Assembly (NCBI GenBank): GCA_035315185.1
Contig: DATFYE010000008.1
Coordinates: forward strand, 1-64,000
DNA length: 64,000 bases
Source of the DNA: JADGQN01 sp035315185
GTDB taxonomy: Bacteria > Desulfobacterota > Syntrophorhabdia > Syntrophorhabdales > WCHB1-27
Direction: 5' to 3'
The position numbers and the translations under genes are program-made. Positions 1 to 9,665 of this stretch are shown piece after piece. Numbering within the stretch: the stretch's first letter is position 1; the number at the start of each line of letters is the position of its first letter. A model generated the notes under the pieces. The model was given only the letters and a program-made list of their open reading frames with translations, ran no database searches and was not told where the DNA came from.

Positions 1-52
1 CGACACCTGGGTCCACAGCCCAGTGCTCTAACCAAACTGAGCTACACTCACC
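1..52 (-). tRNA. tRNA-His (GTG), 3' part cut by window edge
   Basis: The reverse complement begins with a G-1 followed by acceptor strand GTGAGTG, TAGCTCAG of the D arm, and an anticodon stem CTGGG/CCCAG enclosing loop CTGTGGA. The anticodon is therefore GTG (histidine), and the extra 5' G is the hallmark of tRNA-His. The T arm and the 3' acceptor strand lie outside the window. Confidence 0.93.
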
Positions 53-143
53 GTTTCCCGATTTTTATCACAGCCCCGGGGAAAAGTCAATCGCACGCGC
101 GAAAGACGATCCGCCCGCAGATTTGGAAAATCATGGAATTCAC

Positions 144-171
144 TTGATTATTTGGTAAAAGTTTATAAAAT
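144..171 (+). promoter_or_regulatory. Candidate sigma-70 promoter for xerC-hslVU-arg
   Basis: TTGATT at 144-149 and TAAAAT at 166-171 are separated by 16 bases in an AT-rich stretch just before xerC. The predicted transcription start falls only a few bases before the xerC ATG at 184. The hexamers are seen directly; promoter activity is inferred. Confidence 0.5.
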
Positions 172-183
172 AGTAGTTTCAAC

Positions 184-1071
184 ATGGACAAGGAAACGTT
201 TATCAGCCTTACGGAAAAGTTCTACCAGTACCTGGCCGCGGAGAAAGGGGCCTCACCTCACACGATCAGGGCATATGAGGGAGACTTGGACGACTTCACG
301 GCGTTCGTGGCAAAAAACCCTGGCAATCAGGTAGACCATAAGACGATCAGGGCTTATATTGTGAGCATTTACAAAGGTCTCGAGAAATCGTCCCTTGCGC
401 GAAAGCTGGCGTCCATCAGGTCCTACTTCAAGTACCTCAAGAGGAAGGGGTATATTGAGGATAATCCCGCCTTGCTTGTCAAGAATCCGCGGGTCGAAAA
501 GCACCTGCCCAAATTCTATACTGTTGACGAGATGTTCCTTTTCCTTGATGCGTTGCCGTCAAACTCTTGGCTCAGCTTGAGGAACCGTGCGATATTTGAG
601 CTGATCTATTCAACAGGGATGCGCGCGAGTGAGGCCCTCGGCCTGGACAGGGGGAACGTCCATCTGGACGGCGTGTGGGCCCTGGTCAAAGGCAAAGGCG
701 GAAAGGAGCGGGTTCTTCCTTTTGGAGAAAAGGCGCGGAACGCGATTCAGGCGTATTTAGATGCGAGGCCGGATAGCGCGAACACCGTGAACAAGAGTCC
801 TTTGTTTGTGAACGCGAGAGGTGAACGCCTGTCATACCGTGGATTGCTGAAGATCATGAAAAAGCATCAACTCAGGGCGGGCCTTCTCAAGGATCTTGCC
901 CTCCACGGGATCCGCCATTCGTTTGCAACGCACATGCTCGGTGGGGGAGCCGATCTCAGGAGCATTCAAGAGCTCCTCGGCCACTCCAAACTTTCAACAA
1001 CGCAGAAATATACGCATATTTCCATGGAAAAGATCATGGAGATATACGATAAAGCCCACCCAAGAAGGTAA
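184..1071 (+). CDS. xerC: Tyrosine recombinase XerC
   Basis: Site-specific recombinase expected to act at dif with a XerD partner to resolve chromosome dimers. The 295 residues match the usual Xer length: an N-terminal SAM-like core-binding domain (about 5-90) and a C-terminal catalytic domain. The catalytic set is complete: Arg147 (TGMRASE), Lys174 (GKGGKER), His241 and Arg244 (HGIRHSF), His267 (LGHSKLS) and nucleophile Tyr276 (QKYTH). The ATG at 184 has no clear ribosome binding site. The next gene starts one base after the stop, so xerC leads the hslVU-arg operon. XerC rather than XerD is assigned from this xerC-hslV context, which is less certain than the family. Confidence 0.93.
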   Translation: MDKETFISLTEKFYQYLAAEKGASPHTIRAYEGDLDDFTAFVAKNPGNQVDHKTIRAYIVSIYKGLEKSSLARKLASIRSYFKYLKRKGYIEDNPALLVKNPRVEKHLPKFYTVDEMFLFLDALPSNSWLSLRNRAIFELIYSTGMRASEALGLDRGNVHLDGVWALVKGKGGKERVLPFGEKARNAIQAYLDARPDSANTVNKSPLFVNARGERLSYRGLLKIMKKHQLRAGLLKDLALHGIRHSFATHMLGGGADLRSIQELLGHSKLSTTQKYTHISMEKIMEIYDKAHPRR

Positions 1072-1072
1072 C

Positions 1073-1597
1073 ATGAAACGGACAACTATAATCTGTGTCA
1101 GACACAAAGGCGGAGTTGTTTTGGCTGGTGACGGGCAGGTCACGCTCGGCGCCACGGTGATGAAGCATACGGCAAAAAAAGTGAGGAGACTCTATCAGAA
1201 CAAGTGCCTCGCCGGCTTCTCTGGAGCGACAGCCGATGCCTTCACGCTCCTGGAGAGGTTCGAAAAAAAACTGGAGCAGTTCAACGGCAACATAACGCGC
1301 GCGTCCGTCGAGCTTGCAAAGGACTGGAGGACAGACAGGCTTCTTCGAAGACTGGAGGCGCTCCTGATTGTCGCCGATGCAGAGCATACGTTCATCCTTT
1401 CCGGTACGGGAGACGTAATAGAACCGGATGACGGGATCGCCGCGATCGGCTCCGGTGGCCCTTACGCTCAAGCTGCGGCAAAGGCGCTCGTGAAACACTC
1501 GGAGCTGTCTGCGCTTGAGATTGTGCGGGAGTCGATGATTATCGCTTCGCAGATCTGCATCTATACGAATCAAGAGATTACAATAGAGGAGCTCTAA
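1073..1597 (+). CDS. hslV: ATP-dependent protease subunit HslV (ClpQ)
   Basis: Proteolytic subunit of the HslUV (ClpYQ) protease, a proteasome-like threonine peptidase that forms a double hexameric ring. The protein has 174 residues, the family norm. After a short MKR propeptide comes TTII, whose first Thr becomes the N-terminal nucleophile once processed. GDGQVTLG near residue 22 is the conserved strand after the active site. The ATG at 1073 was chosen because it follows the xerC stop by one base and gives the normal family length; a longer reading from 896 would run through xerC in another frame. The stop abuts the hslU start codon. Confidence 0.96.
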   Translation: MKRTTIICVRHKGGVVLAGDGQVTLGATVMKHTAKKVRRLYQNKCLAGFSGATADAFTLLERFEKKLEQFNGNITRASVELAKDWRTDRLLRRLEALLIVADAEHTFILSGTGDVIEPDDGIAAIGSGGPYAQAAAKALVKHSELSALEIVRESMIIASQICIYTNQEITIEEL

Positions 1598-2932
1598 ATG
1601 AGAACCTTGATCCCCAGGGAGATAATGGAAGCACTGGATCGTTACATCGTCGGGCAGAATAATGCGAAGAGGGCGGTTGCGATCGCGCTCCGAAACAGGT
1701 GGAGACGCCAGATGGTCCCCGAAGAGCTGAGGGACGAAATCGCTCCTAAGAATATCATCATGATCGGCCCGACGGGAGTGGGAAAAACGGAGATAGCAAG
1801 AAGGCTTGCGAAACTCGCAAGCGCGCCTTTTCTGAAGATAGAGGCTACCAGATTCACGGAAGTCGGTTACGTGGGCAGGGATGTGGAGTCGATGATCCGC
1901 GATCTGACGGAGCTTTCAGTGAACATGGTAAAAAAGGAGGAGCAGGAACGCGTACTGGAAAAGGCCAGGGAGATGGCTGAAGAAAGGACGCTTGACCTTC
2001 TCATTCCCCACAAAAAAGCCAACAAGGGCCAGGACGAAATCGCCGAACTGCCGGAAAATACGCGCGATAAACTGAGGGTCTTGTTTCGCGAAGGTAAACT
2101 GGATGAGCGGTTCCTGGAGATAGAGGTACCGGAGAAGGCACTTCCGATCATAGAGATATTCTCGTCCCAGGGCATGGAAGAAATGGACATGCAGCTTCGG
2201 GATATGTTCGGCAATATATTGCCGAAAAAGACCAAGAAGAGACGGGTCAAGGTGCGGGAGGCCTATGAATACCTGATTCAGGAGGAGTCGAAGAAGTTGA
2301 TCGACATGGACAAGGTAGTGCACGACGCTCTTGATCGCGTGGAGCAGGCAGGCATCATCTTTCTCGACGAGATCGACAAGATAGCCAGTCGTGAGCACAC
2401 GCACGGGCCTGATGTATCGAGGGAGGGCGTGCAGCGGGACATCCTGCCCATAGTTGAAGGAACGACGATTACGACAAAATATGGAATGGTGAAGACGAAC
2501 CATGTTTTGTTCATTGCGGCTGGGGCTTTTCACATGTCAAAACCTTCCGACCTGATACCGGAGTTGCAAGGCCGCTTTCCGATCCGCGTGGGACTGGATC
2601 CGTTGAACAAGGAAGAGTTTTACAGAATCCTGACCGAGCCTGAAAATGCGCTGGTAAAACAGTACAAGGCCCTTCTTGCTACTGAAGGCATAGAACTTGA
2701 ATTTGAAGATGAAGCTATATTGGAGCTTGCGGACATCGCGCAGCATATCAATGAGATGACAGAGAATATAGGAGCGAGAAGGCTTTACACGGTCATGGAA
2801 CGGCTTCTCGATGATATCTCGTTTTCTGCTCCCGAGACGAAAGAGCGTGAGATCACCATAACCAAGAAGTACGTTCAGGAAAGACTGGGAGAGTTTCTGG
2901 AAAAAGAAGACCTGAGCAGGTATATCCTATGA
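1598..2932 (+). CDS. hslU: ATP-dependent protease ATPase subunit HslU (ClpY)
   Basis: AAA+ unfoldase that feeds substrates to HslV. The 444 residues carry Walker A GPTGVGKT at 57-64, an inserted I domain around 110-240 rich in charged helices, Walker B IIFLDEID at about 253-260 and a C-terminal sensor-2 region (GARR). The C-terminus ends in an aliphatic residue (RYIL), as expected for the tail that inserts into HslV. It starts directly after the hslV stop and ends overlapping the argB start (ATGA), so protease and arginine genes are translationally coupled. Confidence 0.97.
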   Translation: MRTLIPREIMEALDRYIVGQNNAKRAVAIALRNRWRRQMVPEELRDEIAPKNIIMIGPTGVGKTEIARRLAKLASAPFLKIEATRFTEVGYVGRDVESMIRDLTELSVNMVKKEEQERVLEKAREMAEERTLDLLIPHKKANKGQDEIAELPENTRDKLRVLFREGKLDERFLEIEVPEKALPIIEIFSSQGMEEMDMQLRDMFGNILPKKTKKRRVKVREAYEYLIQEESKKLIDMDKVVHDALDRVEQAGIIFLDEIDKIASREHTHGPDVSREGVQRDILPIVEGTTITTKYGMVKTNHVLFIAAGAFHMSKPSDLIPELQGRFPIRVGLDPLNKEEFYRILTEPENALVKQYKALLATEGIELEFEDEAILELADIAQHINEMTENIGARRLYTVMERLLDDISFSAPETKEREITITKKYVQERLGEFLEKEDLSRYIL

Positions 2933-3771
2933 TGGAAAAAGTAGACATCCTTCTCGAAGCTTTGCCGTATATCAAGCAGTTCTCCGGCGCCACCTTTGTC
3001 GTGAAATACGGCGGCGCAGCCATGGAGCAGACGGAGCTGGCAAAGGAGTTCGCCAAAGATATTGTTCTGCTGAAGTATGTGGGCATAGACCCTGTTATCG
3101 TGCACGGGGGAGGCCCGCAGATCGAGAAGCTGCTTACCAGGCTGAAGATCCCCACACGGTTCGTGGAAGGGTTACGCGTGACGGATGAAGAGACGCTCGA
3201 AGTAGTGGAGATGGTGCTCTCCGGCCTCATCAACAAACAGATTGTGCAGGAGATACATAATAATGGCGGGCGGGCCCTGGGCCTTTCCGGAAAGGACGCC
3301 AAACTGATCGTTGCGAAGAAGGTGGAGGATAAAGAGATCGGTTTTGTGGGTGATATTGTGGAAGTCAATGTCAAGATACTCAGAGAGATTTCGAAACTCG
3401 GTTACATCCCTGTCGTGGCACCTCTTGCCGCCGGTGTGGATGGTCATGCGTATAATGTGAATGCGGATACCGCAGCCGGTGCCATAGCCAAAGCGCTTAT
3501 GGCGGAAAAGCTTATCCTATTGACGGACGTGCCCGGGGTGCTAGGCAAGGATCTGAAGACCGTATCAATGCTCAAAAAAGACGAGGTACAGGCCCTTATA
3601 AAGAACGAGACGATCAGGGGAGGCATGATCCCCAAAGCTAAATGTTGTCTCGATGCGCTTCACGGCGGGGTCAAGAAGACGCATATTATCGATGGCAGGG
3701 TGGCGCACGCGCTCCTTCTCGAAGTGCTCACAGATTCGGGGATCGGGACGCAGATTTCGGGAGGAGACTAA
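2929..3771 (+). CDS. argB: Acetylglutamate kinase ArgB
   Basis: Phosphorylates N-acetylglutamate, the second step of arginine synthesis. The 280-residue protein belongs to the amino acid kinase family: N-terminal VVKYGGAAM phosphate-binding segment, HGGGPQI around 65, and LSGKDA near 125. Two consecutive ATG codons are possible, at 2929 (overlapping the hslU TGA as ATGA) and at 2932; the first is used here. The stop overlaps the argD ATG by one base (TAATG). Confidence 0.95.
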   Translation: MMEKVDILLEALPYIKQFSGATFVVKYGGAAMEQTELAKEFAKDIVLLKYVGIDPVIVHGGGPQIEKLLTRLKIPTRFVEGLRVTDEETLEVVEMVLSGLINKQIVQEIHNNGGRALGLSGKDAKLIVAKKVEDKEIGFVGDIVEVNVKILREISKLGYIPVVAPLAAGVDGHAYNVNADTAAGAIAKALMAEKLILLTDVPGVLGKDLKTVSMLKKDEVQALIKNETIRGGMIPKAKCCLDALHGGVKKTHIIDGRVAHALLLEVLTDSGIGTQISGGD

Positions 3772-4964
3772 TGCAGGAAAAGTTAATCGAAAAGGCAAAG
3801 CGTTATCTGGCAAATACGTATACGAGATTCCCGATAGTCATCACAAAAGGTGAAGGCTGCTGGCTCTGGGATATGGACGGCAGAAGGTATCTCGATTTCC
3901 TCTCCGGCATAGCGGTCTGCAATCTCGGCCACGCCCCGAAGAGCGTTGTGGAAGGCCTGACCAACCAGGCGAACAGGCTCTTTCACGTCTCTAATCTTTT
4001 TTATACAGAAGTCCAGACCCACGCTGCAGAACTGCTCGTGGAGCACTCTTTCGGTGATAAGGTCTTTTTCTGCAACAGCGGAGCAGAGGCAAATGAAGCG
4101 GCAATCAAGCTCGCGAGGCGATACTCCTGGAAGAAGCATGGAGAAGGCAGGTCCGAAATTATCGCCATGCAGAATTCCTTTCACGGCAGGACGATGGCCA
4201 CGCTTTCCGCAACAGGGCAGACTAAGTTCCAGGTAGGGTTCAGCCCCCTGCTTGAAGGCTTCGCTTTTGTGCCGTTCAATGACCGGTCTGCGCTCGCTGG
4301 TGCGATCTCAGAGCGGACCTGCGCCATTATCCTTGAACTGATCCAGTCTGAAGGGGGCGTTTACGTGGCAGACCAGCAGTATATCAAGTTCATCCGGGAA
4401 CTGGCGGATCAGAGAGATATTCTTATCATCCTGGACGAGGTCCAGACCGCTATGGGACGGACGGGAAAATTCTTCGGATATGAGCATTACGGTATAGAAC
4501 CGGACGTGGTGAGTCTCGCGAAAGCCCTTGGCGGAGGGTTTCCTGTCGGAGCCATTATAGCGAAAGACGGCGTAGCCTCAGCCTTTGAGCCGGGAACCCA
4601 CGCATCCACCTTCGGTGGCAACGCACTGGCCAGCTCAGCCATCGTGGCTACTATCAATACCTTGATCGAGGAAGGGGTAGTAGCTAACTGTGACAAGATG
4701 GGCAGGCATTTGGTGGAAAGGCTGCTGGCCCTCAAGCGGAAATTCCCCGTCATCGTGGATGTGCGGGGCATGGGACTGCTTCTTGGTATCGAACTCTCCG
4801 TCCCGGGAGAGCCGCTCGTACAGGAGTTTTTGAAAGAAGGTGTTATTCTCTACGCCACGAAAGGGAACGTACTAAGGCTCTTGCCGCCTCTTGTCATAAG
4901 CAGGGAAGAGATCGACTTGTTCCTCGACATAGCTGCGAGGGTCTTCGAAAGGCAGAAATCGTGA
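3771..4964 (+). CDS. argD: Acetylornithine aminotransferase ArgD
   Basis: PLP-dependent class III aminotransferase converting N-acetylglutamate semialdehyde to N-acetylornithine. It has 397 residues with the PLP-phosphate binding NSGAEANE motif, the ILDEVQTAMGRTG segment bearing the pyridine-nitrogen Asp, and the Schiff-base Lys251 in LAKALGGG. The reading frame is open further upstream (from 3642), but the ATG at 3771, which overlaps the argB stop, gives the normal N-terminus. Succinyldiaminopimelate transamination is a common side role of the family. Confidence 0.95.
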   Translation: MQEKLIEKAKRYLANTYTRFPIVITKGEGCWLWDMDGRRYLDFLSGIAVCNLGHAPKSVVEGLTNQANRLFHVSNLFYTEVQTHAAELLVEHSFGDKVFFCNSGAEANEAAIKLARRYSWKKHGEGRSEIIAMQNSFHGRTMATLSATGQTKFQVGFSPLLEGFAFVPFNDRSALAGAISERTCAIILELIQSEGGVYVADQQYIKFIRELADQRDILIILDEVQTAMGRTGKFFGYEHYGIEPDVVSLAKALGGGFPVGAIIAKDGVASAFEPGTHASTFGGNALASSAIVATINTLIEEGVVANCDKMGRHLVERLLALKRKFPVIVDVRGMGLLLGIELSVPGEPLVQEFLKEGVILYATKGNVLRLLPPLVISREEIDLFLDIAARVFERQKS

Positions 4965-5872
4965 AGAGAGATTTCACAAAGATACTCGACCTGACGGCAG
5001 ATGAATGCATGCACCTTGTGGAGCGGGCCGGCTTCATGAAACGGATGAGACAAGCCCGGGGAGAATGGGTGCCCCTGCGCGGAAAGAGCCTTGCTATGAT
5101 TTTTGAGAAGGCCTCGACGAGGACAAGGGTCTCCTTTGAGCTGGGAATGAAAGAACTTGGCGGCAATGCCTTACATCTGAGTGCGGCAGAAACACAGATC
5201 GGAAGAGGAGAGACCATCGGAGATACCGGGAGAGTACTAAGCCGGTACGTAGACGCAATTATGATTCGCACCTACGCCCAGCAGACCGTGGAGGAACTGG
5301 CACGCGCATCCAGCGTGCCGGTGATCAATGGATTATCGGACCTGTACCATCCTTGCCAGATCCTCGCTGACCTGTTTACAGTGCGGGAGCTGAAAGGGGA
5401 TGTAAGAGGGTTGAAAATCGCCTACGTCGGAGACGGTAATAATGTGGCGAACTCGTGGATCGAAGCTGCTATCCTTCTCGACCTCAATCTGACTGTCGCT
5501 TGTCCGGAACAGTACAGACCGGCTCCCGTGTTGGAAGAGCTGGCCCGACAAAAAGGCAACATAATCTTCACCAGCGATCCCGTAACAGCGGCACATGGGG
5601 CTGATGTGATTAATACGGATGTGTGGGTCAGTATGGGGATGGAGAAAGAAAGAGACGAAAGAATGAAGGCGTTTGCCGGCTTCAGCGTGGACGAGAAACT
5701 CCTGGGGTACGCGAATAAGGATGTTATTGTGCTGCACTGTCTACCTGCCCACAAGAACGAGGAGATAAGCGAGAACGTCTTTGAGCGGTTTCAGGATACC
5801 ATCTTCACGCAGGCTGAGAACAGGCTTCACGCCCAAAAGGCACTCTTGGAGTGGTTAATGGTGGAGGTTTAG
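4961..5872 (+). CDS. argF: Ornithine carbamoyltransferase ArgF
   Basis: Forms citrulline from ornithine and carbamoyl phosphate. The 303 residues show the carbamoyl phosphate site STRTR (about residue 50), the HPCQILADL motif and the ornithine-site HCLPAHKNEE motif near the C-terminus. It starts with GTG at 4961, overlapping the argD TGA (GTGA), and its TAG is followed immediately by the argG ATG. Confidence 0.96.
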   Translation: MKRDFTKILDLTADECMHLVERAGFMKRMRQARGEWVPLRGKSLAMIFEKASTRTRVSFELGMKELGGNALHLSAAETQIGRGETIGDTGRVLSRYVDAIMIRTYAQQTVEELARASSVPVINGLSDLYHPCQILADLFTVRELKGDVRGLKIAYVGDGNNVANSWIEAAILLDLNLTVACPEQYRPAPVLEELARQKGNIIFTSDPVTAAHGADVINTDVWVSMGMEKERDERMKAFAGFSVDEKLLGYANKDVIVLHCLPAHKNEEISENVFERFQDTIFTQAENRLHAQKALLEWLMVEV

Positions 5873-7090
5873 ATGGCGCAGGCAAAAAGGGATGTAAAGA
5901 AAGTGGTACTGGCGTATTCGGGTGGTCTGGATACCTCTGTTATAGTGAAATGGTTAAAGGAGCAGTATCAGTGCGAGGTAATCGCCTATTGTGCTGATAT
6001 AGGACAGGAAGAAGAGTTGGATGGGTTGAAAGAGAAAGCCATGAAGACCGGCGCATCGAAGATTTATATTGATGATCTGAGAGAAGAGTTCGCGCGGGAC
6101 TTCGTCTTCTTCTCCCTGAAAGCGAACGCGATTTACGAGGGGACGTACCTCATGGGTACATCCATCGCACGCCCTCTTATCGCAAAGAGACAGATCGAAA
6201 TCGCTCAATTAGAGCGTGCTGACGCTATTGCTCACGGGGCCACAGGAAAGGGCAACGATCAGGTAAGATTTGAGCTGACCTGCTATGCCCTCGCCCCTCA
6301 CATCAAGGTGATAGCGCCGTGGAGGGAGTGGGCTTTCACCTCGCGGGACGATCTGATCGACTATGCGAAACAGCACGACATTGATGTGCCGGTAAGCAAA
6401 GAGAAGCCTTACAGCATGGACCGCAACCTGATGCACATCAGCTACGAAGGGGGCATTCTCGAAGACCCGTGGCGCGAACCGGACGAGTCCATGTTTCGAC
6501 TGAGCCGGTCCCCGGAGTCAGCACCCGACTTTCCCCGCTACCTGGAGATCGAGTTCGTGGACGGTACGCCCGTAGCCGTTGACGGGAGAAAGACGGCGCC
6601 CCATGAGATCGTGATGCTGCTCAATCATATCGCAGGCGAGAACGGCATTGGCCGCATTGATGTGGTGGAGAACAGGTTTGTGGGTATGAAGTCGAGAGGT
6701 GTCTACGAAACCCCTGGTGTGACCGTGCTGCACGTTGCCCACAGGGCGATGGAATCGATTACTATGGACAGAGAGGTTATGCACCTTCGGGACAGCCTCA
6801 TTACAAAGATCTCCGAGCTCATCTACTATGGTTTCTGGTATTCGCCGGAGATGAACGCGCTGCGAGCCTTCGTCAACGAGACGCAAAAAAACGTGACAGG
6901 AACGGTCAGACTGAAACTCTATAAAGGTAACTGTATAGTCGTAGGCAGAAAATCGGAGCATTCACTCTATATGAAGGATTTTGCAACCTTCGACAAAGAC
7001 GCGGTTTACGACCAGAAGGACGCGAGCGGTTTCATACGACTCAATGCGTTGCGCCTGCGGATAAGGGCGATGCTGGAGGAGCGCAGCTAA
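5873..7090 (+). CDS. argG: Argininosuccinate synthase ArgG
   Basis: ATP-dependent ligation of citrulline and aspartate. The 405 residues begin with the PP-loop motif AYSGGLDTS and carry the GATGKGNDQVRFE citrulline-binding segment about residue 122, both diagnostic. It is the last gene of the overlapping argBDFG run. No argH lies in the window; argC lies about 7 kb downstream on the other strand. Confidence 0.97.
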   Translation: MAQAKRDVKKVVLAYSGGLDTSVIVKWLKEQYQCEVIAYCADIGQEEELDGLKEKAMKTGASKIYIDDLREEFARDFVFFSLKANAIYEGTYLMGTSIARPLIAKRQIEIAQLERADAIAHGATGKGNDQVRFELTCYALAPHIKVIAPWREWAFTSRDDLIDYAKQHDIDVPVSKEKPYSMDRNLMHISYEGGILEDPWREPDESMFRLSRSPESAPDFPRYLEIEFVDGTPVAVDGRKTAPHEIVMLLNHIAGENGIGRIDVVENRFVGMKSRGVYETPGVTVLHVAHRAMESITMDREVMHLRDSLITKISELIYYGFWYSPEMNALRAFVNETQKNVTGTVRLKLYKGNCIVVGRKSEHSLYMKDFATFDKDAVYDQKDASGFIRLNALRLRIRAMLEERS

Positions 7091-7094
7091 AAAT

Positions 7095-7125
7095 AGGGTC
7101 ATGGGTCACGGGGCAAGGGTCATGG
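7095..7125 (+). repeat. Short GGTCA-type direct repeats between argG and leuS
   Basis: AGGGTCATGG occurs at 7095-7104 and again at 7116-7125, with a related GGGTCACGGG unit between them. This is a small degenerate repeat cluster in the 94-base gap. It contains no gene, and I assign it no function. Confidence 0.55.
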
Positions 7126-7184
7126 CAAGGCGTTTTGAAAACCCCCATATAGCTTGAATCTGTTGTAATCCGAGGAGTGTTGAA

Positions 7185-9665
7185 GTGAGAGCGTACGATC
7201 CCAAAGAGATCGAGGAGAAGTGGCAGAAAGTCTGGGAGGATAATAACCTTTTCCGCGTCGAAGAAGACCCGGGGAAGAAAAAATACTACCTTTTGGAGAT
7301 GTTCCCTTACCCTTCGGGCAAGATTCATATGGGGCACGTGAGAAACTACTCTATAGGTGATGTGATTGCCCGCTACAAACGGATGAGGGGTTACAACGTG
7401 CTTCATCCCATGGGGTGGGACGCTTTTGGCATGCCCGCAGAAAATGCCGCAATCCAGCACGGGACGCAGCCAGCGGTCTGGACGTACAATAACATCAGCT
7501 ACATGAAGACGCAGCTCAAGAGGCTCGGCTTTGGCTACGACTGGGACAGGGAACTGGCGACCTGCGACGTGGATTACTATGGCTGGGAGCAATGGATATT
7601 CCTCAAGATGTATGAGAAGGGGCTCGTCTACCGCAAGAATGCTCCTGTGAATTACTGCAAACTCTGCTCGACCGTACTGGCTAACGAGCAGGTGGAAGAC
7701 GGCCGCTGCTGGAGATGCGGCGAGGAGGTCGTTCAAAGCGAGCTGACGCAGTGGTTTTTCGCTATTACGAAGTATGCGGACGAGCTCTATGAGTATGCAG
7801 ACAAACTGCCCGGCTGGCCCGAGCGGGTCCTGAACATGCAGAAGAACTGGATTGGAAAAAGCTACGGTGTGGAGGTCGATTTCCCCCTTGAAAGAGGCGG
7901 TTTGCTCACCATATTCACCACGCGGCCGGACACGCTTTACGGGGTTACGTTCATGGTGCTTGCGCCTGAACACGCGCTGGCTACCGAGCTTGCGCATGGT
8001 ACCCCGTACGAAAAGGAGGTCCACTCGTTCGTCGAGAAGGCGAGGAGCCAGGACCGGAGTTTCAGGCTGGAACTGTCAGGCAGCAAGGAAGGTGTCTTCA
8101 CAGGGGCCTATGCCATAAACCCGCTCACCAACCAACGCGTGCCCATATACGTCAGCAATTTTGTCCTCGCGGAATACGGAACCGGCGCGATCATGTCTGT
8201 GCCGGCTCACGACCAGCGTGACTTCGAATTCGCAAAGGCGTACGGTCTGCCTATCGTCGTTACCATTATGCCTGAAGAGAGCGTGCTTGACGCAGCCCTC
8301 ATGGAGCAAGCGTACGAGGGCGATGGTGTCATGGTCAACTCAGGTCCTTTCAACGGGAGGCAGAACAGAGAGGCTATTCCCGAGATTATCTCCTATCTTG
8401 AAGGGAAGGGCATAGGTAAAGGAACGGTGAACTATCGCCTCAGGGATTGGGGCATCTCGCGGCAGCGGTACTGGGGCGCGCCCATCCCCATTATCTACTG
8501 CGAAAGTTGCGGGGTGGTGCCCGTGCCCTACGAGGATTTGCCGGTCAAGCTGCCGCTCGACCTTCACATTAAGCTGGTGGGGAAATCGCCGCTGTCTGAG
8601 TGCCCGGAGTTCTATCAGGTAAAGTGTCCTGCCTGCGGCCGGGATGCCAGACGCGAGACCGACACCATGGACACCTTTGTTGAGTCGTCCTGGTACTTCC
8701 TCAGGTATGCATGCCCCGGCTACAAGGAAGCGCCGCTTGACAGGAAGCGTGTCGATTACTGGATGCCTGTGGATCAGTATATTGGGGGTATCGAGCACGC
8801 AGTGCTCCACCTTCTCTATTCCAGGTTTTTTAACAGAATAATGAACGAGCTGGGATTCGTGGCGGCGAGGGAACCTTTCGAGAACCTTCTCACGCAGGGC
8901 ATGGTGATAAAAGACGGCGCCAAAATGAGCAAATCGAAAGGGAACGTAGTTGACCCCGATTACCTGATTGAGCGCTATGGAGCGGATACGGCGCGTCTAT
9001 TCTGCCTTTTTGCATCTCCGCCCGAAAAAGATCTGGACTGGAGTGACAAAGGCGTTGAGGGTTGCCATCGCTTTCTGCAAAGGGTTTGGAGGCTCATCAT
9101 TGACCGCGCCGACACACTCAGGAATCTTCCAGCGACGATTGAAGGGGGCTCGGAAAACACCCAGAGTGAGGAGGTTTCCCGGCTTGTCTATATGATCCAT
9201 AAAACAATCAAGAAGGTAACCGAGGACCTGGAGAGGTTCCACCTCAATACGGCAATCGCAAGCATCATGGAACTGGTAAACGCCATCTATAAATTTATCG
9301 AGGCTGAAAGGAAGGAAGGCGAGCTTCAACTCTTGAAGGGTGTGATTGAGAACCTTATCTTACTCCTGAGCCCCTTCTGCCCTCATGTTACAGAGGAGCT
9401 GTGGGAAGGGCTTGGAGCCACGGGCCGCGTGATCGACCGCCCGTGGCCGGCATTCAACGAGGCTTACATCAGGGAACAAAGGATAACGGTGGCAATCCAG
9501 GTGAACGGTAAACTGAGGGATACGTGCGAGGTGGAACGCGATCTGGACGAGGCAGCCCTGAAACAGGTTGTGCTCTCTCTTGACAAGGTAAAAAGGCATA
9601 TCGAAGACCGGGAGATTCGGAAGTTTATCGTGATCCCTAACAAACTGGTGAACCTGGTATGCTAA
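7185..9665 (+). CDS. leuS: Leucyl-tRNA synthetase LeuS
   Basis: Charges tRNA-Leu. The 826 residues include the class I HIGH-type motif HMGH at 48-51, a CxxC...CxxC zinc module (CKLC/CWRCG) near 160-180, the CP1 editing insertion (TTRPDTLYG about 245), a second cysteine-rich segment (CESCG...CPACG) and KMSKS starting at about residue 580. The start is GTG at 7185 behind GAGGAG. The C-terminal IQVNGKLRD segment is the bacterial-type tail. The stop overlaps the start of lptE. Confidence 0.97.
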   Translation: MRAYDPKEIEEKWQKVWEDNNLFRVEEDPGKKKYYLLEMFPYPSGKIHMGHVRNYSIGDVIARYKRMRGYNVLHPMGWDAFGMPAENAAIQHGTQPAVWTYNNISYMKTQLKRLGFGYDWDRELATCDVDYYGWEQWIFLKMYEKGLVYRKNAPVNYCKLCSTVLANEQVEDGRCWRCGEEVVQSELTQWFFAITKYADELYEYADKLPGWPERVLNMQKNWIGKSYGVEVDFPLERGGLLTIFTTRPDTLYGVTFMVLAPEHALATELAHGTPYEKEVHSFVEKARSQDRSFRLELSGSKEGVFTGAYAINPLTNQRVPIYVSNFVLAEYGTGAIMSVPAHDQRDFEFAKAYGLPIVVTIMPEESVLDAALMEQAYEGDGVMVNSGPFNGRQNREAIPEIISYLEGKGIGKGTVNYRLRDWGISRQRYWGAPIPIIYCESCGVVPVPYEDLPVKLPLDLHIKLVGKSPLSECPEFYQVKCPACGRDARRETDTMDTFVESSWYFLRYACPGYKEAPLDRKRVDYWMPVDQYIGGIEHAVLHLLYSRFFNRIMNELGFVAAREPFENLLTQGMVIKDGAKMSKSKGNVVDPDYLIERYGADTARLFCLFASPPEKDLDWSDKGVEGCHRFLQRVWRLIIDRADTLRNLPATIEGGSENTQSEEVSRLVYMIHKTIKKVTEDLERFHLNTAIASIMELVNAIYKFIEAERKEGELQLLKGVIENLILLLSPFCPHVTEELWEGLGATGRVIDRPWPAFNEAYIREQRITVAIQVNGKLRDTCEVERDLDEAALKQVVLSLDKVKRHIEDREIRKFIVIPNKLVNLVC

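Noticed and set aside
1034..1573. 179-codon open frame opposite hslV
   Set aside because: hslV is unambiguous on the plus strand; the antisense product has no recognisable motif.
7041..8024. 327-codon open frame opposite argG/leuS
   Set aside because: Antisense shadow of leuS with its conserved HMGH and zinc motifs on the plus strand; His/Pro/Leu-rich product without family features.
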